A stretch of DNA of 64,000 nucleotides, taken from assembly GCA_028023455.1 (NCBI GenBank), contig JAQFVV010006505.1, forward strand, positions 432,001 through 496,000, given 5' to 3'. The position numbers and the translations under genes were made by a program. This DNA comes from Epiperipatus broadwayi. Taxonomy: Eukaryota > Onychophora > Udeonychophora > Euonychophora > Peripatidae. Positions 23,594-35,779 of this stretch are shown piece after piece (the stretch's first letter is position 1; each line of letters opens with the position of its first letter). The notes beneath the pieces are model-generated. The model was not told the origin of the DNA. It searched no databases and was given only the letters and a program-made list of their open reading frames with translations.

Positions 23594-24442
23594 ATGGAAA
23601 GCAATAAGACAGAAGCATTATCCAAACCTGAAGGAGATTTGTATCCCATTCTGAAAGAATTAATGAAAATGATGGATGATATGCATAGAGAAATGAATAA
23701 TAAATTTGAAGATATGAAGAATAAATTTAGTGATATGAGTAGAGATATAAGTAGAACCATAAATAATAACTTTCTAGATATTCAGACTCATATGAAGGTA
23801 GAGGGTAACTATGCAAAAACAGTAAATTACAAAACCTTAGAACAGGTGCCTTTAGGAAAAGTAAAGATGATTAAAAGATTTGAAAAGGTAAAAATAGATT
23901 GTTCTAATGATTCAGTAAAAATAAAGTATATTGATGAACAGAATAATTTAGATAAGAAGCTTTCAAAGGTTGAGCTGTTACAACCAAATAAAAACATAAA
24001 GACTGAGGTTAGTCAGAAAATGATAGATGAAGCATTGTTAATAAATAAATTTAAATCCAAAGGAGTTGAAAATTTGAAAGGTAACTTAAGAAATTATATA
24101 GAGTGCAAACAAGTAACACGAAGATTTAAAAGTATGTATCATACTGCAAAGGAAAGGTGGAAAATAAGTATGGAAGAAGATATGTCCATAATAATGCAGT
24201 CAGATAACATTTATTATAGAAAGTATGTTAAGCAGTTATTTCAAGGAGAACTTTGTGATAGTACAGTAAAAGGGAAGGAAGATGAACCCTTTGAAAAATG
24301 GAGTAAGAGTTTGTTGCTTGAGAAAACTTATAGTAAGTATAACTATACAGTAGATAATAATGTTCATAGTAACATTTCTCTGTTATTTTGTTCAGAAATA
24401 TTGAGAGTAGTTGAAAAGTACATGGAGAGAGGAAAAGACTAA
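23594..24442 (+). CDS. Gag-like protein of the non-autonomous LTR element, copy 1
   Basis: This 282-codon frame starts at an ATG about 300 bases after the LTR. It is the only long frame of the body and is intact in both copies, which argues that it is or recently was functional. Residues about 15-65 are a heptad-like charged helix (MMDDMHREMNNKFEDM and following), suggesting a coiled coil. The rest is lysine-rich and acidic by turns, without a CCHC zinc knuckle, signal peptide or membrane segment. Its position after the LTR and before the integrase scrap suggests gag, the particle protein that packages the RNA. No family signature proves this. Copy 2 differs at several residues, mainly around positions 82-125. 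Confidence 0.6.
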   Translation: MESNKTEALSKPEGDLYPILKELMKMMDDMHREMNNKFEDMKNKFSDMSRDISRTINNNFLDIQTHMKVEGNYAKTVNYKTLEQVPLGKVKMIKRFEKVKIDCSNDSVKIKYIDEQNNLDKKLSKVELLQPNKNIKTEVSQKMIDEALLINKFKSKGVENLKGNLRNYIECKQVTRRFKSMYHTAKERWKISMEEDMSIIMQSDNIYYRKYVKQLFQGELCDSTVKGKEDEPFEKWSKSLLLEKTYSKYNYTVDNNVHSNISLLFCSEILRVVEKYMERGKD

Positions 24443-24601
24443 TATTGATTTGATAAATTTAGATGGCATGATTTCCTCCCTGACCCATGATTTGACTAAT
24501 GGATTAATGAATTTGTGTATGACTGGAAAATAAAAGAATTTATATAAGAACATATTTATTTGAAGTAGAGCCAAATCAGTGACCCGCAGAATTATAAGTT
24601 C

Positions 24602-24742
24602 AAAAAGTTTTTGAATATATATGAGGGACCATTCCAAATAAAAAGAAAAGTGGGGGAGAATGCATTTCTCATAGAAACCCCAGAAGGTGAAAAAGGTACC
24701 TTCAATGCCCGAAGCTTAAAGCCAGCAGCACCACCCAATTAA
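24602..24742 (+). pseudogene. Integrase C-terminal (GPY/F-type) scrap, copy 1
   Basis: A 46-codon open stretch ends at TAA and reads EGPFQIKRKVGENAFLIETP, then TFNARSLKP. This is the typical end of Ty3/gypsy pol: a GPF/GPY box, a V-G-x-N-A-F strand and an FNxRxLKP closing motif. It directly follows the gag region with no protease, RT or catalytic integrase between. It therefore marks the right edge of a large internal deletion and places the family among Ty3/gypsy elements. Confidence 0.7.
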
Positions 24743-26159
24743 ATAAAAAGACATTCACTAAAGTAACTTTATTAGTATGTCTTATGATATTTATTATTAT
24801 GACCAAAAGTCATTAGTAATAGTGTAGATACACATATGAAAGACTAAAAAAAAAAAAAAAAAAAATAGAGTGAGAAATATTTATAGTCAAAGTACTTTTG
24901 AAAATTTTCATTGTATAGTATGCAAGTACTGTTTAAAATTAAACCTTGTGGAATTGACTGATGATGGTGAATGTGTTATTTAATGCATTAGAGATGTAGA
25001 GTGTAAGATTTTAATGTCTGTGCTATTTGTAAATTGTAAATATTTGTATGGTTAAGTCTTTTCTTTGAGGAAGTTGACAGAACTATAGATGTGTGTTGTG
25101 GCTCATAACTCTATATAAAATTATATTGAAGTCTGAAGTCGACAGATGTCCCAGACTTATTATTGTTCATTGGCAGGTAGGAAGAAATCCTTGATGGCAG
25201 GATTTATCTTTTAATATGAGTTATAATTTTAAAGAGAAATGTTTAGTAGTTTCCCTAACCTGTATAAAATAAAGCTATTCAAACATAAATGTCCCTGATT
25301 AGCATCAATGTAGAGCACAGCTTAGTTTGTAAAGTAGTTGTCAGATCCTCCAGAAATTAAAATTAGGTTTAATTGACATTTAATCAGTTTACTTTAGTAT
25401 TAGAAGTGATTTAAAAATGGGATATCTCTATTGTTTTGAATCTCCAGCTCACTGTATGAGTTAATTTTCATTTGTTTAGATTATTTTATAGGAAAAGTGA
25501 CTTTAAAGGTTGATATTTTCAATGTCCAAAGCAGGAATTGAATAAATATAAGATATTAAATAACTAAAGTTACATTCTCATTTTATGACAATATTGAATG
25601 TTTAAAATTTAGGCCCATAGTAGTGTCACTGAAGTGAACTACAGATATGTCTAAAGAAAATAATAATAAAAGCTATTGTTGAGTTTTAAGAAAATAAAAC
25701 CGTGAATATGTATATATTTTAACAATGCAATGAAAATATATGATTATTAGAGAGTAACTAATAATATTTGGCTTATAAATGAATTTTGTTCCATAATATA
25801 TTTGGCTTGTATGAAGCAAATACTAAATGATTTTCTTGTTTGACTCTAATTTTAGAGCATTGTTGTCCAGAAAGTTGCAGAGAGGAATATAAAGATGTAA
25901 TAATTTGATTGTGAAATTCAAAAAAAAAAAAAAAATATATATACATATAGGTGAACTAATTAGTCAAGCATAAATGGAATGAACGAATTCCACATTGCTT
26001 CTATGAGAATAAGATATTTTAAATTTTTTTTTACTAACATTTCAAATGATATTAAAATCAAGACAGATGGAAATGATAGACGTTTATCTGTGCAGAAATT
26101 AAAATGCTTAATGATTTTAGAGAAGGGAAAAAGTGTCGTTGTTTTTTTTTTTTTTCTGT
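24743..26159 (+). other. Long non-coding 3' part of body 1
   Basis: About 1.4 kb between the pol scrap and the polypurine tract, with no supported frame. It is duplicated in body 2. Its length is unusual and it could hold packaging or replication signals of a non-autonomous element; this is inference. Confidence 0.4.
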
Positions 26160-26172
26160 AGAGGGGAGATGT
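26160..26172 (+). promoter_or_regulatory. Polypurine tract, body 1
   Basis: AGAGGGGAGATGT lies directly before TGTGAATG of LTR 2. It is purine-rich, follows a T-run, and is in the place expected for the plus-strand primer. Confidence 0.7.
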
Positions 26173-29110
26173 TGTGAATGTTCAAATTGATGATCCAGGT
26201 ATATATATAATATATAAAAAAAAATAATAAACAATTCAGTACAATATAAGTTTAACTAAATAGGATTGATATTATTTTATATATTTCATATATGAATGCA
26301 GTCACCATAGTAACATTATTACATACAGTTCAATGTTTTTTTTTATGTTGAGTATATGTGTTTATAAATTAATTTAAAAAAAATATATATTATTATTAAA
26401 AAAATATAGATATGTGTAAATCATTGATGTTTATCAATAATTTAAAAGGTTATTATATCAATTTTGTATTTTGGTTTGTAAAATAATAAAAAAATTGTAA
26501 TCGAATTTGGATTTAATCTTCATGTATCTTTTTATCCGAACTTACCCATAACCGCGCCAAAACAACTATAAGAAAATTGATAGAATTGAGTTTTTTTTGA
26601 GTAATTTTGTGTGGTCGTCAAGATACGAAAAACGTCAGAAAGAGAACATATAAAAAGGACGCGACAGAATATAACAGGACTCTTTATCATTTTGCAATAG
26701 TAAAGGATAGATCTATTTTCTGTGTCTTAACAAATAAATTTTTTCAATATTTTTTTTTTGTATGTAAAACCATAAAACATGGAAAAATAGTGGAATTATC
26801 TGCCCGTTCAATCATTTAGCGGGCAGTTGCGAAAAGTTTCCGGGGACAGCGGCAGCAAAGTAAAAAAAAAAAAAAAACCTATGAAATAAAAATAAAAAAA
26901 AATGCTTTATAAATAAAAAATGGATTTGCGTAAATATCATCTCACGAATAAAGAAACGGGCCGACTGGATCAATTCACATCATAATAGGAATAATCAAAG
27001 TGCACTCACCTCTTCGGACAAAAAAAAAAAACTTTTAGTGAAGTATCATGTAAAGTTTGCGATTATTATTTCTGACAGAGAAACTTCTCTTTACACTATA
27101 ACTGAAGTCAATCGATAGACCAATAAATAGTGAACGAACAGACTTATATATATATGGTATGATTTTTTTTTATATAAAATGTACGTGTATTAATTTTTTT
27201 TATATGTAATAAAATGGGAATGATTTTTTTTAATTATCTCTAAAAGTAATATAATTTATTAAATGAAAATGATCGGAAAGACTCAAATATATTTATTATT
27301 TCATATTCATTTATCCGTAATTATTTTTGATAAACAAATAGATTTTGATACCCTCCTATTTCCCTTTTTTTTTCTGGTATCGGTTATATGTAAAAAATTT
27401 TTTTTATAAAATATCCAAGAGCCCTTTCCCGTCATTTACTCATTCATTTTTTTTTGTCGTTATCGTTATTGCAACACATATATAGAGATACACATAGCAA
27501 TTTGATCATTTTATTTAGTCAACCAATCTAAAATATAAAGTCATTTCGGATGTATTTTATCATTAATATTGTCAATTTTCTTTTCTATAATCTAATAAAT
27601 TGAGTTAATTTAAATATCAAGACTAGTTTAATTATTTTGTTTTATTTGGATTGCGTAAGACGGCGTAGCTATTTAAGTAACAGGATTCAAACTCAGCTTG
27701 GTAAGCGAATTGGAATATAAGATAAGGTATGTTTTGCTTATTAGTATTTTATTTTGTTTCTATATGAATTTCATATTTATATTTGCATTCGAATATTATA
27801 TATACATATTATCATTTATCTTAGTTAATATTACAAAGTCAATCATTTCATGTTTGTCTGATTCCGTCATAAAAATCTAAATAGATTATACTTTATCGTT
27901 TGGTTCAGAATAATTCGTCTTGGATATTTTTCTTAAACTCCTATAAAATGAAGAGAATAAACTTCATTGACCGATTTAATTGAATATTGTTTTGATTTGT
28001 ATAAATATCAATTATAATCATGTTTTTTGCCAGTCAATTTTTATTCAATTGTTTAAAATTTCAAACAAGTTGTATTAATACTCACAGGTGAATAAACATC
28101 CAATAGAAGCTCGATATATCTTTTATGTAATGTGGTTGGACATTGTAAAGTTAGAGATGAGCTAATAGAGTGTTGATATTAAACTCCAGTGAAGTATTCT
28201 ATTTTAAAACCTAAACGAAGCACTAATTAAGCATCATTTTATTGGAAGATATTTGTGAGTTATTTATAAATTATTTTGTAGCTTCTTAGTAAACCATCGA
28301 CGTCTATTAATTTGTTTAAACATTTAAGTGAGTGTATAAATTTTCAAAGTGTTTATAAAATTATAATAAAACCAGTTGATACCCACAGAAAATTATTAAT
28401 TAGAGATTGAAGTAGAAAGAATTGTATATCGCTTATTGACACGAGTGTTTATCTTTCTATTTAGCGTTTATTAAAATAGATATATGTATATTTGGGTTCA
28501 AGTATTATTTTGTTTTGTTATTTAAATAATGTCTATATGTAAACAAATGTTTTGTAAAGTACTATTACAGGTACTTAGAAGCTTATCCATTAAGTTAAAA
28601 AGGCAGCATCTTTAAATAATAAAGTAGATTTAAATTACTATAACAGTAACAGGCTAATAAAATATATATTGGAATCTGTTTTAGTTATTAATTGGATTTG
28701 ATTTTGATTAGATTGCCAATCAAGTAGTTAGCCTAATCCTATATTATTGTTTAGGGCAATAGTAGTTGGTTTCACTGCTCTTTGCAATTTATGTTGTAAT
28801 TGTGACGGATTTGTTGATGTCTGGAGCAGATAGTCTCATTATTTCTTCATTTCACATATAACTTAAGTAAATTAAACTTTAAGAGAGATTATTTGTGCTT
28901 TGTGATGGTTTATTACATAACGGCGACCCGATTGAGCTAGACCAGATTAATTTAAATTAGATTTTTAGATTTTTTTTATCAGATCAGATTGATCATCCTA
29001 ACCATCACCTTCATCCATCAATTCAATCAGTTACAAATTGGCACCAACATTTTGGGCCTTCTTTCTTCAATTTAAATGGAATACAGCATTCAACAATTCC
29101 GACGGTTACA
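26173..29110 (+). repeat. LTR 2 of the array (shared, 2.94 kb)
   Basis: Acts as the 3' LTR of body 1 and the 5' LTR of body 2. It has the same ends as LTR 1. It carries its own small differences, for example a CCCTTTTTTTTTCTGG run near 27363. Confidence 0.88.
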
Positions 29111-29113
29111 AAA

Positions 29114-29132
29114 TGGCGCGCCAACTCGGGCC
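29114..29132 (+). promoter_or_regulatory. Primer-binding site, body 2
   Basis: Identical to the copy at 23298, three bases after the LTR 2 end. Confidence 0.6.
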
Positions 29133-29409
29133 GAAATAACCAATTAAAGACCCAAGTTTGAGTCTCATATAGATGCTAAAACATGGTATTATTTTTATAT
29201 GCATTGGTGGAGTTATATAGCTGATTATATTGTGTCATAGGTTTAAATAAGATATTAGAATATTTGTTGTTGTCGTTCTTTGGGGATTTTTGTTCGCAGC
29301 TGCAGGATTGAACAGATAGATATGTTTTATGTAAGAATAAATAAAAGTAAAGTATTTCGCAATTTATTTAAAATAGAGATATTATATTTGACATAAATAG
29401 AAAATAAAA

Positions 29410-30258
29410 ATGGAAAGCAATAAGACAGAAGCATTATCCAAACCTGAAGGAGATTTGTATCCCATTTTGAAAGAATTAATGAAAATGATGGATGATATGC
29501 ATAGAGAAATGAATAATAAATTTGAAGATATGAAGAATAAATTTAGTGATATGAGTAGAGATATAAGTAGAACCATAAATAATAACTTTCTAGATATTCA
29601 GACTCATATGAAGGTAGAGGGTAACTATGCAAAAACAGTAAATTACAAAACATTACAACAGGTGCCTTTAGAAAAAGTAACGATGATTAAAAGTTATGAA
29701 AAGGTAAAAATAGATTGTTCTAACGATTCAGTAAAAATAAAGTATATTGATGAACAGAATAATTTAGATAAGAAGCTTTCAAATGTTGAGCTGTCACAAC
29801 CAAATAAAAACATAAAGACTGAGGTTAGTCAGAAAATGATAGATGAAGCATTGTTAATAAATAAATTTAAATCCAAAGGAGTTGAAAATTTGAAAGGTAA
29901 CTTAAGAAATTATATAGAGTGCAAACAAGTAACACGAAGATTTAAAAGTATGTATCATACTGCAAAGGAAAGGTGGAAAATAAGTATGGAAGAAGATATG
30001 TCCATAATAATGCAGTCAGATAACATTTATTATAGAAAGTATGTTAAGCAGTTATTTCAAGGAGAACTTTGTGATAGTACAGTAAAAGGGAAGGAAGATG
30101 AACCCTTTGAAAAATGGAGTAAGAGTTTGTTGCTTGAGAAAACTTATAGTAAGTATAACTATACAGTAGATAATAATGTTCATAGTAACATTTCTCTGTT
30201 ATTTTGTTCAGAAATATTGAGAGTAGTTGAAAAGTACATGGAGAGAGGAAAAGACTAA
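29410..30258 (+). CDS. Gag-like protein of the non-autonomous LTR element, copy 2
   Basis: A 282-codon frame at the same place in body 2, exactly 5816 bases after copy 1. It is open from ATG to TAA. Compared with copy 1 it has substitutions clustered at residues about 82-125 (for example LQQVPLEKV against LEQVPLGKV). The last 150 residues are identical by eye. The coiled-coil-like N-terminal third is the same. The function is inferred only from place and composition. Confidence 0.6.
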   Translation: MESNKTEALSKPEGDLYPILKELMKMMDDMHREMNNKFEDMKNKFSDMSRDISRTINNNFLDIQTHMKVEGNYAKTVNYKTLQQVPLEKVTMIKSYEKVKIDCSNDSVKIKYIDEQNNLDKKLSNVELSQPNKNIKTEVSQKMIDEALLINKFKSKGVENLKGNLRNYIECKQVTRRFKSMYHTAKERWKISMEEDMSIIMQSDNIYYRKYVKQLFQGELCDSTVKGKEDEPFEKWSKSLLLEKTYSKYNYTVDNNVHSNISLLFCSEILRVVEKYMERGKD

Positions 30259-30417
30259 TATTGATTTGATAAATTTAGATGGCATGATTTCCTCCCTGAC
30301 CCATGATTTGACTAATGGATTAATGAATTTGTGTATGACTGGAAAATAAAAGAATTTATATAAGAACATATTTATTTGAAGTAGAGCCAAATCAGTGACC
30401 CGCAGAATTATAAGTTC

Positions 30418-30558
30418 AAAAAGTTTTTGAATATATATGAGGGACCATTCCAAATAAAAAGAAAAGTGGGGGAGAATGCATTTCTCATAGAAACCCCAGA
30501 AGGTGAAAAAGGTACCTTCAATGCCCGAAGCTTAAAGCCAGCAGCACCACCCAATTAA
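30418..30558 (+). pseudogene. Integrase C-terminal (GPY/F-type) scrap, copy 2
   Basis: Same 46-codon tail as in body 1 (EGPFQIK.., FNARSLKP), again without the catalytic part. The shared deletion shows that it existed before the array formed. Confidence 0.7.
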
Positions 30559-31966
30559 ATAAAAAGACATTCACTAAAGTAACTTTATTAGTATGTCTTA
30601 TGATATTTATTATTATGACCAAAAGTCATTAGTAATAGTGTAGATACACATATGAAAGACTAAAAAAAAAAAAAAAAATAGAGTGAGAAATATTTATAGT
30701 CAAAGTACTTTTGAAAATTTTCATTGTATAGTATGCAAGTACTGTTTAAAATTAAACCTTGTGGAATTGACTGATGATGGTATGTGTTATTTAATGCATT
30801 AGAGATGTAGAGTGTAAGATTTTAATGTCTGTGCTGTTTGTAAATTGTAAATATTTGTATAGTTAAGTCTTTTCTTTGAGGAAGTTGACAGAACTATAGA
30901 TGTGTGTTGTGGCTCATAACTCTATATAAAATTATATTGAAGTCTGAAGTCGACAGATGTCCCAGACTTATTATTATTCATTGGCAGGTAGGAAGAAATC
31001 CTTGATGGCAGGATTTATCTTTTAATATGAGTTATAATTTTAAAGAGAAATGTTTAGTAGTTTCCCTAACCTGTATAAAATAAAGCTATTCAAACATAAA
31101 TGTCCCTGATTAGCATCAATGTAGAGCACAGCTTAGTTTGTAAAGTAGTTGTCAGATCCTCCAGAAATTAAAATTAGGTTTAATTGACATTTAATCAGTT
31201 TACTTTAGTATTAGAAGTGATTTAAAAATGGGATATCTCTATTGTTTTGAATCTCCAGCTCACTGTATGAGTTAATTTTCATTTGTTTAGATTATTTTAT
31301 AGGAAAAGTGACTTTAAAGGTTGATATTTTCAATGTCCAAAGCAGGAATTGAATAAATATAAGATATTAAATAACTAAAGTTACATTCTCATTTTATGAC
31401 AATATTGAATGTTTAAAATTTAGGCCCATAGTAGTGTCACTGAAGTGAACTACAGATATGTCTAAAGAAAATAATAATAAAAGCTATTGTTGAGTTTTAA
31501 GAAAATAAAACCGTGAATATGTATATATTTTAACAATGCAATGAAAATATATGATTATTAGAGAGTAACTAATAATATTTGGCTTATAAATGAATTTTGT
31601 TCCATAATATATTTGGCTTGTATGAAGCAAATACTAAATGATTTTCTTGTTTGACTCTAATTTTAGAGCATTGTTGTCCAGAAAGTTGCAGAGAGGAATA
31701 TAAAGATGTAATAATTTGATTGTGAAATTCAAAAAAAAAAAAAAAAAATACATATAGGTGAACTAATTAGTCAAGCATAAATGGAATGAACGAATTCCAC
31801 ATTGCTTCTATGAGAATAAGATATTTTAAATTTTTTTTACTAACATTTCAAATGATATTAAAATCAAGACAGATGGAAATGATAGACGTTTATCTGTGCA
31901 GAAATTAAAATGCTTAATGATTTTAGAGAAGAAAAAAGTGTCGTTATTTTTTTTTTTTTTTTCTGT

Positions 31967-31979
31967 AGAGGGGAGATGT
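31967..31979 (+). promoter_or_regulatory. Polypurine tract, body 2
   Basis: AGAGGGGAGATGT directly before LTR 3, identical to that of body 1. Confidence 0.7.
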
Positions 31980-34926
31980 TGTGAATGTTCAAATTGATGA
32001 TCCAGGTATATATATATAAAAAAAATAATAATAATAAACAATTCAGTACAATTTAAGTTTAACTAAATAGGATCGATATTATTTTATATATTTCATATAT
32101 GAATGCAGTCACCATAGTAACATTATTACATACAGTTCAATGTTTTTTATGTTGAGTATATGTGTTTATAAATTAATTTAAAAAAAAATATATTATTATT
32201 AAAAAAATATAGATATGTGTAAATCATTGATGTTTATCAATAATTTAAAAGGTTATTATATCAATTTTGTATTTTGGTTTGTAAAATAATAAAAAAATTG
32301 TAATCGAATTTGGATTTAATCTTCATGTATCTTTTTATCCGAACTTACCCATAACCGCGCCAAAACAACTATAAGAAAATTGATAGAATTGAGTTTTAAT
32401 TGAGTAATTTTGTGTGGTCGTCAAGATACGAAAAACGTCAGAAAGAGAACATATAAAAAGGACGCGACAGAATATAACAGGACTCTTTTTCATTTTGCAA
32501 TAGTAAAGGATAGATCTATTTTCTGTGTCTTAACAAATAAATTTTTTCAATATTTTTTTTTGTATGTAAAACCATAAAACATGGAAAAATAGTGGAATTA
32601 TCTGCCCGTTCAATCATTTAGCGGGCAGTTGCGAAAAGGGTTTCCGGGGAAAGCGGCAGCAAAGTAAAAAAAAAAAAAAAAAAACCTATGAAGTAAAAAA
32701 AAAAGGAAAATGCTTTATAAATAAAAAATGGATTTGCGTAAATATCGTCTCACGAATAAAGAAACAAGACCCACTGGATCAATTCACATCATAATAGGGA
32801 TAATCAAAGTGCACTCACCTCTTCGGACAAAAAAAAAAAACTTTTTAGTGAAGTATCATGTAAAGTTTACGATTATTATTTCTGACGGAGAAACTTCTCT
32901 TTACACTATAACTGAAGTCAATCGATAGACCAATAAATAGTGAACGAACAGACTTATATATATATGGTATGATTTTTTTTTTATATGAAATGTGTGTGTA
33001 TTAATTTTTTTTTATATGTAATAAAATGGGATGATTTTTTTTTAATTATCTCTAAAAGTAATATAATTTATTAAATGAAAATGATCGGAAAGACTTAAAT
33101 ATACTTATTATTTCATATTCATTTATCCGTAATTATTTTTGATAAACCAATAGATTTTGATACCATCCTATTTCACATTTTGGTATGGGTTATATGTAGA
33201 TTTTTTTTTTTTTTTAGTAAAATATCTAAGAGCCCTTTCCCGTCATTTACTCATTCATTTTTTTTTTGTCGTTATCGTTATTGCAACACATATATAGAGA
33301 TACACATAGCAATTTGATCATTTTATTTAGTCAACCAATCTAAAATATAAAGTCATTTCGGATGTATTTTATCATTAATATTGTCAATTTTCTTTTCTAT
33401 AATCTAATAAATTGAGTTAATTTAAATATCAAGACTAGTTTAATTATTTTGTTTTATTTGGATTGCGTAAGACGGCGTAGCTATTTAAGTAACAGGATTC
33501 AAACTCAGCTTGGTAAGCGAATTGGAATATAAGATAAGGTATGTTTTGCTTATTAGTATTTTATTTTGTTTCTATATGAATTTCATATTTATATTTGCAT
33601 TCGAATATTATATATACATATTATCATTTATCTTAGTTAATATTACAAAGTCAATCATTTCATGTTTGTCTGATTCCGTCATAAAAATCTAAATAGATTA
33701 TACTTTATCGTTTGGTTCAGAATAATTCGTCTTGGATATTTTTCTTAAACTCCTATAAAATGAAGAGAATAAACTTCATTGACCGATTTAATTGAATATT
33801 GTTTTGATTTGTATAAATATCAATTATAATCATATGTTTTAATTGTTGCCAATCAATTTTTATTCAATTGTTTAAAATTTCAAACAGATTGTATTAATAC
33901 TCACAGGTGAATAAACATCCAATAGAAGCTCGATATATCTTTTATGTAATGTGGTTGGACATTGTAAAGTTAGAGATGAGCTAATAGAGTGTTGATATTA
34001 AACTCCAGTGAAGTATTCTATTTTAAAACCTAAACGAAGCACTAATTAAGCATCATTTTATTGGAAGATATTTGTGAATTATTTATAAATTATTTTGTAG
34101 CTTCTTAGTAAACCATCGACGTCTATTAATTTGTTTAAACATTTAAGTGAGTGTATAAATTTTCAAAGTGTTTATAAAATTATAATAAAACCAGTTGATA
34201 CCCACAGAAAATTATTAATTAGAGATTGAAGTAGAAAGAATTGTATATCGCTTATTGACACGAGTGTTTATCTTTCTATTTAGCGTTTATTAAAATAGAT
34301 ATATGTATATTTGGGTTCAAGTATTATTTTGTTTTGTTGTTTAAATAATGTCTGTATGTAAACAAATGTTTTGTAAAGTGCTATTACAGGTACTTAGAAG
34401 CTTATCCATTAAGTTAAAAAGGCAGCATCTTTAAATAATAAAGTAGATTTAAATTACTATAACAGTAACAGGCTAATAAAATATATATTGGAATCTGTTT
34501 TAGTTATTAATTGGATTTGATTTTGATTAGATTGCCAATCAAGTAGTTAGCCTAATCCTATATTATTGTTTAGGGCAATAGTAGTTGGTTTCACTGCTCT
34601 TTGCAATTTATGTTGTAATTGTGATGGATTTGTTGATGTCTGGAGCAGATAGTCTCATTATTTCTTCATTTCACATATAACTTAAGTAAATTAAACTTTA
34701 AGAGAGATTATTTGTGCTTTGTGATGGTTTATTACATAACGGCGACCCGATTGAGCTAGACCAGATTAATTTAAATTAGATTTTTAGATTTTTTTTATCA
34801 GATCAGATTGATCATCCTAACCATCACCTTCATCCATCAATTCAATCAGTTACAAATTGGCACCAACATTTTGGGCCTTCTTTCTTCAATTTAAATGGAA
34901 TACAGCATTCAACAATTCCGACGGTT

Positions 34927-34929
<3 letters not shown>
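31980..34929 (+). repeat. LTR 3 of the array (2.95 kb)
   Basis: Starts TGTGAATG and stops at GGTTACA, immediately followed by (AT)n rather than a primer-binding site. This fixes the right edge of the array and the true LTR end. Confidence 0.88.

Positions 34930-34961
<32 letters not shown>
34930..34961. repeat. (AT)n tract flanking the array
   Basis: The same AT repeat borders the left side of LTR 1, so the target was an AT microsatellite. Confidence 0.9.
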
Positions 34962-34963
<2 letters not shown>

Positions 34964-35080
34964 TTTACCATGGATTTCTTTGTACTTTAGATTATTATAG
35001 TATGATTATATTACCTCTTTCTCTTTTTTTCTTTAAAATAATTGTCTTTTAAATTTAAATGGAGTTTTTTTCTCCTAAAG

Positions 35081-35552
35081 CAGGGGTGGGCAAAGCAGCC
35101 CACGAAGAGTTTTTATGTGGCCCACCAAGACAGTCAGAAAAATCTGCCTTGAACTGAGATTTCCTTCCTATGCAGGACTGAAGATTCATCTCATATTTTC
35201 CACTAGGTCGACACATCAATATACATGTGTAGTGTAGATACGATGTGCAGTGCTTTTCTGTTTGTTCTGGTTAATTTCAATTTTGTCTTTGCAACAGTAA
35301 ATATATGATTTTCCAACTTTAGTGAAACTATGAACCCTCCAAAAATGATGATGAATGTCGTGTTTAATGAAGAATGGACAAACAAATATTTCTTTGGTAA
35401 TACAGGGAATAAAGCAGTGTGTTTATTGGGTCATGAAAAAAGGTGCAGCTCTTCGCTAATCTTTGCTTCCACAGTGTGACCCCTGACATGGCCCTCGGTA
35501 AACCTCCACTTCCACAAAATAGCCCCTGAGCCAAAACAATTACCCACCCCAA
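35081..35552 (+). mobile_element. hAT deletion derivative (472 bp)
   Basis: The left end CAGGGGTGGGCAAAG is a typical hAT terminus. The right end TTACCCACCCCAA is its imperfect inverse. Flanks match as CCTAAAG at 35074-35080 and 35553-35559, consistent with the roughly 8-bp duplication made by hAT transposases. The middle keeps only a piece of transposase N-terminus, so the copy needs a partner to move. Confidence 0.75.
35326..35445 (+). pseudogene. hAT transposase N-terminal fragment
   Basis: A short frame from an ATG at 35331 reads FNEEWTNKYFF, then NKAVCLLGHEK. This fits the start of the BED-like zinc-binding region of hAT transposases (W..KYFF..GKxVCLxC), with the second cysteine replaced by G. 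Sequence beyond this point does not continue the domain; the catalytic RNase H-like part is deleted. Confidence 0.6.
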
Positions 35553-35779
35553 CCTAAAGGATTTTTCATCTTCTTTGTTATAGTTATAATATGTGTTTTT
35601 AACTGTTTTCTTGATTAAAAAAATACAAATCTATCAGATTCATTTTTTAATAGTAGACGATTGAGACATATTTATTACAGGTTGTTGGTGGCTCTAAGGG
35701 TCCAATGCAGAGCTACCACAAGTGAGTGTGCAGGTTATTCAAGGCACAAAAGCACTTCACTACTGCAGCACTTAGACAC

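Larger units (their letters stand above)
20360..34929 (+). mobile_element. Tandem LTR-retrotransposon array (3 LTRs, 2 bodies)
   Basis: The order is LTR-internal-LTR-internal-LTR, with a unit length of about 5.81 kb. Every boundary starts TGTGAATG and ends GGTTACA. Both outer edges abut (AT)n, whereas the two inner junctions show a primer-binding site and a polypurine tract. The array is best explained by unequal recombination between LTRs after one insertion. The bodies are 2.88 and 2.87 kb and lack protease, reverse transcriptase, RNase H and most of integrase. The element is therefore non-autonomous and would need a partner for movement. Both bodies are closely similar, so the duplication is recent. 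Confidence 0.88.

Noticed and set aside
24392-24637. 81-codon minus frames opposite the end of gag (also 30208-30453)
   Set aside because: Opposite-strand shadow of the gag-like frame and its downstream sequence.
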